Assembly: GCA_023014365.1 (NCBI GenBank)
Contig: JAEBUN010000020.1
Span: forward strand, 434,001 to 498,000
DNA length: 64,000 bases
Origin: Lepiota brunneoincarnata
Taxonomy: Eukaryota; Basidiomycota; Agaricomycetes; Agaricales; Agaricaceae
Reading direction: 5' to 3'
Positions 59,708 to 64,000 of the stretch are shown piece by piece (position 1 is the first letter of the stretch; every line of letters begins with the position of its first letter). The notes under the pieces are model-generated. The model had not been told where the DNA came from. It did no database searches and saw only the letters and a program-made list of their open reading frames with translations. Both the position numbers and the translations under genes were made by a program.

Positions 59708-61796
59708 ATGGAACACGACAAGGCTGATCTGGCGTCCGAGGTGGGGGGCTTGCCGTCGTGGTTAACCCAAATTGTTGGCATGAGCATGGTCGCATCGTAT
59801 CTACCAGGAACTGGAAGTGCTTCCGGTATTGCAAGGCCCCTAATGATATTTCTTATGGGTTGGCTCTTGGAAATGGGTAGGAGGGCATATGGATGGATCT
59901 CGGAACGGTGGAGGTTTCGTGAGTCTTTTTTCAACACCATTCCCGTGTGCGAATTAATTGATTTTGGATCACTCCGCTGGCGCATTGAAAGAGTATGCGT
60001 TGACTGCAGAGTTCTCACAAGGAGATCCCGCATATAACTGGATTTTAGCTTTTCTGGTGTGTTGGTTTGAGCTTTTGCATCCTGGGGAACACTGTGCTGA
60101 ATATTTTGCGCTTCTGCAGGTGGAGCAACAGGTGTGGCGACAAGCATGGGATTTCAAGATCAGTGCAAAGACACTTCGAAGGAGGGGTGGCGTCGCGGAT
60201 TTGGATATATCACAGGGGCATAGTATCCAGAGTGCAGAATATGTCCCGACCTACCGCATGCCGCAGTTGTTTAGATGGAATGGATATTGGGCCGAGATTA
60301 AACGATCGGAAGACCAAGATTCACACGCGGTGATCACTTTGACGTGAGTCGTATGCCATCTTTCGAGACTTGCCTTAGGATTAATTGGGCGGAACGATTA
60401 GCGTCTACACGAGAAATGTCTCGGTCGTATCAGCCCTCGTTGAAGATGCTAGGAACAAGTATGTAAAAATGAGCGAACCCCATGTGATCGTCCATTCTTT
60501 CCGTTCGGTACGTTTGTGAAGGTGTACGGATGTACGAGTGATTAATTCTTTCATCCAAGTTGTATTTTGAGTGGGCAGACTGCAGGCGTAAACTCCGGCG
60601 ACCTCGCGATTCCGTTATCTTGGAGCCTGGAATAATGGACACACTCATCAATGATGTTCGTGAATTCCTCAGCATGGAGGATTGGTATCAGGCCGCTGGA
60701 ATCCCTTATCACCGTGGATACCTTTTATATGGCCCTCCTGGTACGGGAAAGAGTGAGTCGAAACCCCCTTCTTGGGAGGGTGAAGCATGTGTTGACCACG
60801 GTTGAACTTACCTCAGGTTCTACAATACATGTTTTGGTACGTCACTTGGGGTTGCACGTTAGGGACCCTAAATTTCCAACTGATCCGACTCGAACAGGCT
60901 GGAGAGCTTGGACTCGAAATTTATTCACTGTCACTAGCAACTAGGAAGTAAGTGCGCGCACCAAATGTCGTGGTATTCATATTCCCTGATAAGTTCATCG
61001 CAGTCTTGATGATGAGAGTCTCGCAAATGCTGTGGCATCTATACCCAAACGTTCCATTTTCCTCTTAGAAGATATAGATTGCGTTTTCTTGCGTAATGAC
61101 GACGAAATTGACGACGGGGAGGCGGGTTCCAGATTGGACAACTACAGGAAATCCAATGTCACACTATCTGGGCTGCTTAATGCGCTCGATGGCATTACAG
61201 GCCAAGAAGGCATTCTGTTATTTGCAACCGTAAGTCTCAATATGCTTCATCCCCAAGGAGAACACCCACTCACAATATGACTGTAGACAAATCATATCGA
61301 AGATCTCGACAGCGCACTTATTCGCCCAGGTCGGATCGACGTAAAGATACAATATCACTGTGCTGCCAAGGACCAGATCGCCGCCCTTTACAAGTGCTTT
61401 TTCCCAGTTTCCCACTGCATTCCCGAATCGGCCAAAGAGGGTATCTCCGATGAGGAGAAGGCTACTCTTTTCAATGCTCTGGCGGACAAGTTTGCGGAAG
61501 AAGTTCCGGAGAGGATGCTCACCACTGCTGAGCTTCAAGGATTCTTGTTGACTTGCAAGTTCAAGCCCGAGAAGGCTGTGAGAGAAGTAAAGGAGTGGAC
61601 AGAAAAACTCAAAGCAGAGAAGGAGGAGTTGGAGAGGGCGAAGGAGGCGAAGCGGGAGAAAGCAAGGGAGAAGAGGGAGAAGCGGGAGGTAGAGAAGTTG
61701 CAGTCGACTTTGCAGAAGATGGATGGTGTGGATGAGAGGTCACCGGGAGCAAAAAAGGAGGATAAATCCGAGGGGCCATCTGGCGAAGGAGCCTGA
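59708..61796 (+). CDS. BCS1-like AAA ATPase, copy c
   Basis: Third tandem copy, very similar to copy b from N-terminus ([18 protein letters not shown]) through [54 protein letters not shown], Walker [23 protein letters not shown], Walker [29 protein letters not shown] and [14 protein letters not shown] to the shared [16 protein letters not shown]. The coiled coil [19 protein letters not shown] follows. It stops earlier than b (ends EGPSGEGA); sequence homologous to b's acidic tail continues past the stop at 61794, suggesting a shortened C-terminus or a frame error there. DVK replaces DRK after the arginine finger region. Exon layout equals that of b. Confidence 0.9.
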
Positions 61797-62952
61797 GCTC
61801 GAGACCAAGAACTCGAAATTAGGCGGGATATCCTTACTGGTCCATTACTTGGGGCCGGCGCCCGGTTAGGAGTGATCATGACCTTTGACCCGTCGATGGC
61901 TCCTCTTCGGATGAAGATTCGACGAGCAGGCGGGGTTCAGCGTCTAATAGGGTTCAATCCTGTGCCGTGGGGCGCTAAGTAAAAGTTACTAGTCATTCAT
62001 TAATAAGTTTCATGTCTTGCGCTGTGAGGGATCCAGATAACATAAGATGTGAATTGCAAGTGGTGTATTGATAGAACTCGATACTCTGTAGGCTGGGAGA
62101 GGGGGATTGGGCTTTCCTTTAAACCCTGTTGACCCTGGGTGGTGAGGCCGAGGAAGAAGCGAGGTCGGGCCACCCAGAACCGTGCACATCTCGAATGCAT
62201 CTGTATCGAGTCCAGTAGTGGGGTCGTGAGGGAAGAAAGAACATAAAGGGTGGGTTTTAGAAAGGACGCTAGATATCGAGGGCTGGCGAGGGAGGAAGGT
62301 AAAGATTTGCGTGCTACGAGTGGTGTGACCTTGTCACATGTCTGCCCTCGTGCAGCATCTGGCACTCGAAAGAAAAAATATGCCAACTCAATCCACGACT
62401 TTTACTTTGATTCCGATTCATTAGTCCTGGCACACAACTCCTGGTATTGTGATGTTGGACACAAAATGAAGCCTCTGTATTTTGAAACTTTGCGGTTAGG
62501 CATTAAGCACGTCTGCCAGATGACGCCTGTCTGCTATACATATACATCTGACTATCGCAGAATCAACGTTCCTTGTCTTGTAACTCCTGCCCATACACAA
62601 TTTCCCAAATTATACCCATGGACCCTCTGCTTCCGGGCCCGAGTCTAGCACGGCTATTTCCCCCGCTATCAACCTGCAACCGTGATTCTTGACAAGCTTG
62701 TTGATGGTCTCCGTGCCAGGTGAGTTGAATATACACTATCTACTTGCGGTTTGGATGGAAAAAGGAGAGAAGAAGGGCTGTTCTTGTCACGAGAGTCAGG
62801 GGTATCTTTGTCCACTAAAATATGTTATGATAACTCCCACAAAACACTTCCCATGCGGTGGCATCTCATCAACGGATGGTATCCAGGCGTTTACATGTCA
62901 TCCGCCACCCTCCGAACAATAATCGGGGGGTGGAACTGATACTCGTCGTGCT
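61797..62952. other. Intergenic region
   Basis: The first 180 bp retain similarity to the tail of BCS1-like copy b. A frame at 62250-62648 (+) has no family features and is not called. Confidence 0.45.
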
Positions 62953-63895
62953 TCAAGAATAGCGAGCCGGGTTCTCAAGTCCAGGATCTCGGCACGGGTT
63001 GCCGGAACCTCCCCACCTGATGGTAGTAGTAGTATCTGCTGCTCCAGAAGCAGACTCCTGTACAATACCACCGGATGGAGTTTCCCCTATACACACTCCC
63101 CTGCTATTATTGGAGTCTCCCTCGACATCCCGACTGACGGTGTTGGGAAACAGTTCGTTCCCGGAAACGGAGGCGAATTTCGCTGATCGTGTACCGCTGA
63201 CCTCGTTTATCTGTGTTGCCATGCTGTGATGAGTGGGAGAGACGTCGAATGGGATGGGAGTGGTTGTGGGATCCTGCCATTGCCGCCTGCGGCGGCACTT
63301 TCGAAAGATGATGAATGCCAATATAGAGGCGAGCAAGAGGGGGAAAAGAACAGCTGGGAGGATGCGTGCAAGCCTCCCATTGGACCCTCTGCTCTCCGAA
63401 AATCCAAGGCCAGAACTGCTTTCTGTGGGTGCAAGAGGGGGAGTAGAGGAGAGTGAAGATGAGGGGATGAATAGAGGAAAGTGGGGATGGAAGAGGTGCC
63501 GACACCGAGGGATTGCCACTCTGAAAGGTTGACCCAGGAGTCAAGCTGTCTTGGGTAAGGGAGAGGGAGGAGCCAGCAGCGGCAGATTCTGCTGGCTGAG
63601 AGAGGCTGGTGGTAGCAGTGGGTAGTGTAGAGTCCGTACCCTGAGTTTTGGACACAGAGGTTGGAACCGAATTCGAATCCAGAGTGACACGAAAAACTGA
63701 GGCCACAGTAAAGGTCAGGACCGTGGTTCTCAAACTCGTCGAGGTTCTAACCGTGACAGCATTTGGGTGCGTGCCACTTATCGGTAGGGTGAAGATCTGA
63801 CTACCACTAGAGATGGATGTGGCTGGCGGCACAAAGGTGATAAGGGAAGTGAGGGTTTGAGTCTGGAGACTAAGGAACGTGGTCGTGGCTGCCAT
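62953..63895 (-). CDS. Ser/Thr-rich single-pass membrane protein 3
   Basis: Starts MAATTTFLSLQTQTLTSLIT. About 150 residues of Thr/Ser/Val-rich sequence (TVRTSTSLRTTVLTFTVAS) look like an O-glycosylated ectodomain. After a frame change at about 63430-63470 (one extra base or missed splice) comes SESRGSNGRLARILPAVLFP, a membrane helix LPAVLFPLLLASILAFIIF with the stop-transfer RKCRRRRQW, and a cytoplasmic tail of about 105 residues ending RDPGLENPARYS. The general plan is that of wall-stress sensor-like or mucin-like proteins and repeats the layout of the proteins at 34893 and 51429. No known domain. Confidence 0.65.
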
Positions 63896-64000
63896 GAGCG
63901 AACGATGGGTGAGACGGGAGGAGGCACCCCCTCACAGAGTACCTAAGGAAAACATCGTATCAGTCCATCACACATCAATTTTGTCGTTGAAATCTTGATC

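Overview
The window is a stretch of a basidiomycete (very probably Agaricomycetes) genome. Genes are dense and carry many short introns (about 45-80 nt, GT-AG). The families are typical of mushrooms and their relatives: STE3-type receptors, CaaX pheromone precursors, cerato-platanins, a chromodomain gypsy element, NACHT/NB-ARC relics and BCS1-like AAA proteins. I cannot name the species.

The outstanding feature is a complete pheromone/receptor (P/R, B-type) mating module at about 1.6-8.4 kb. It holds two seven-helix STE3-like receptors (R1 on +, 1801-3345; R2 on -, 5872-7262) and two tiny lipopeptide pheromone precursor genes that no automatic gene caller is likely to report (P1 on +, 4244-4408, ending CIIT; P2 on -, 7955-8122, ending CTIA). 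The layout is roughly mirror-like: R1> P1> [decayed NB-ARC-like gene] <R2 <P2. The upstream regions of all four genes carry clusters of ACAATG/CATTGT, the core site of HMG-box proteins, which fits pheromone-responsive control. The module is flanked by a small R/G-rich protein gene on the left and by the proteasome lid gene RPN9 on the right.

9.4-31 kb: RPN9; a long low-complexity protein with two telobox-type Myb repeats; a disrupted F-box-like gene; cerato-platanin 1; the 3' end of a Ty3/gypsy chromovirus with its LTR; a type-B carboxylesterase; a head-to-head pair of a PP6/Sit4 phosphatase catalytic subunit and EMC1; and a NACHT NTPase relic. 31-50 kb: a cytochrome P450, a Ser/Thr-rich single-pass membrane protein, cerato-platanin 2, a MITE-like element with 20-bp inverted ends, a MICOS MIC26/27 protein, a GH78 alpha-L-rhamnosidase followed by an MFS transporter, a PD-(D/E)XK-like orphan and a small membrane protein. 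50-64 kb: two more Ser/Thr-rich single-pass membrane proteins flank a tandem array of three BCS1-like AAA ATPases.

Many conserved genes (PP6, EMC1, MIC26/27, MFS, GH78, esterase, BCS1-like) need the removal of single extra bases to keep frame. Because this affects genes expected to be essential, I read most of these as insertion errors in the assembly rather than pseudogenes. The four mating genes and RPN9 read cleanly.
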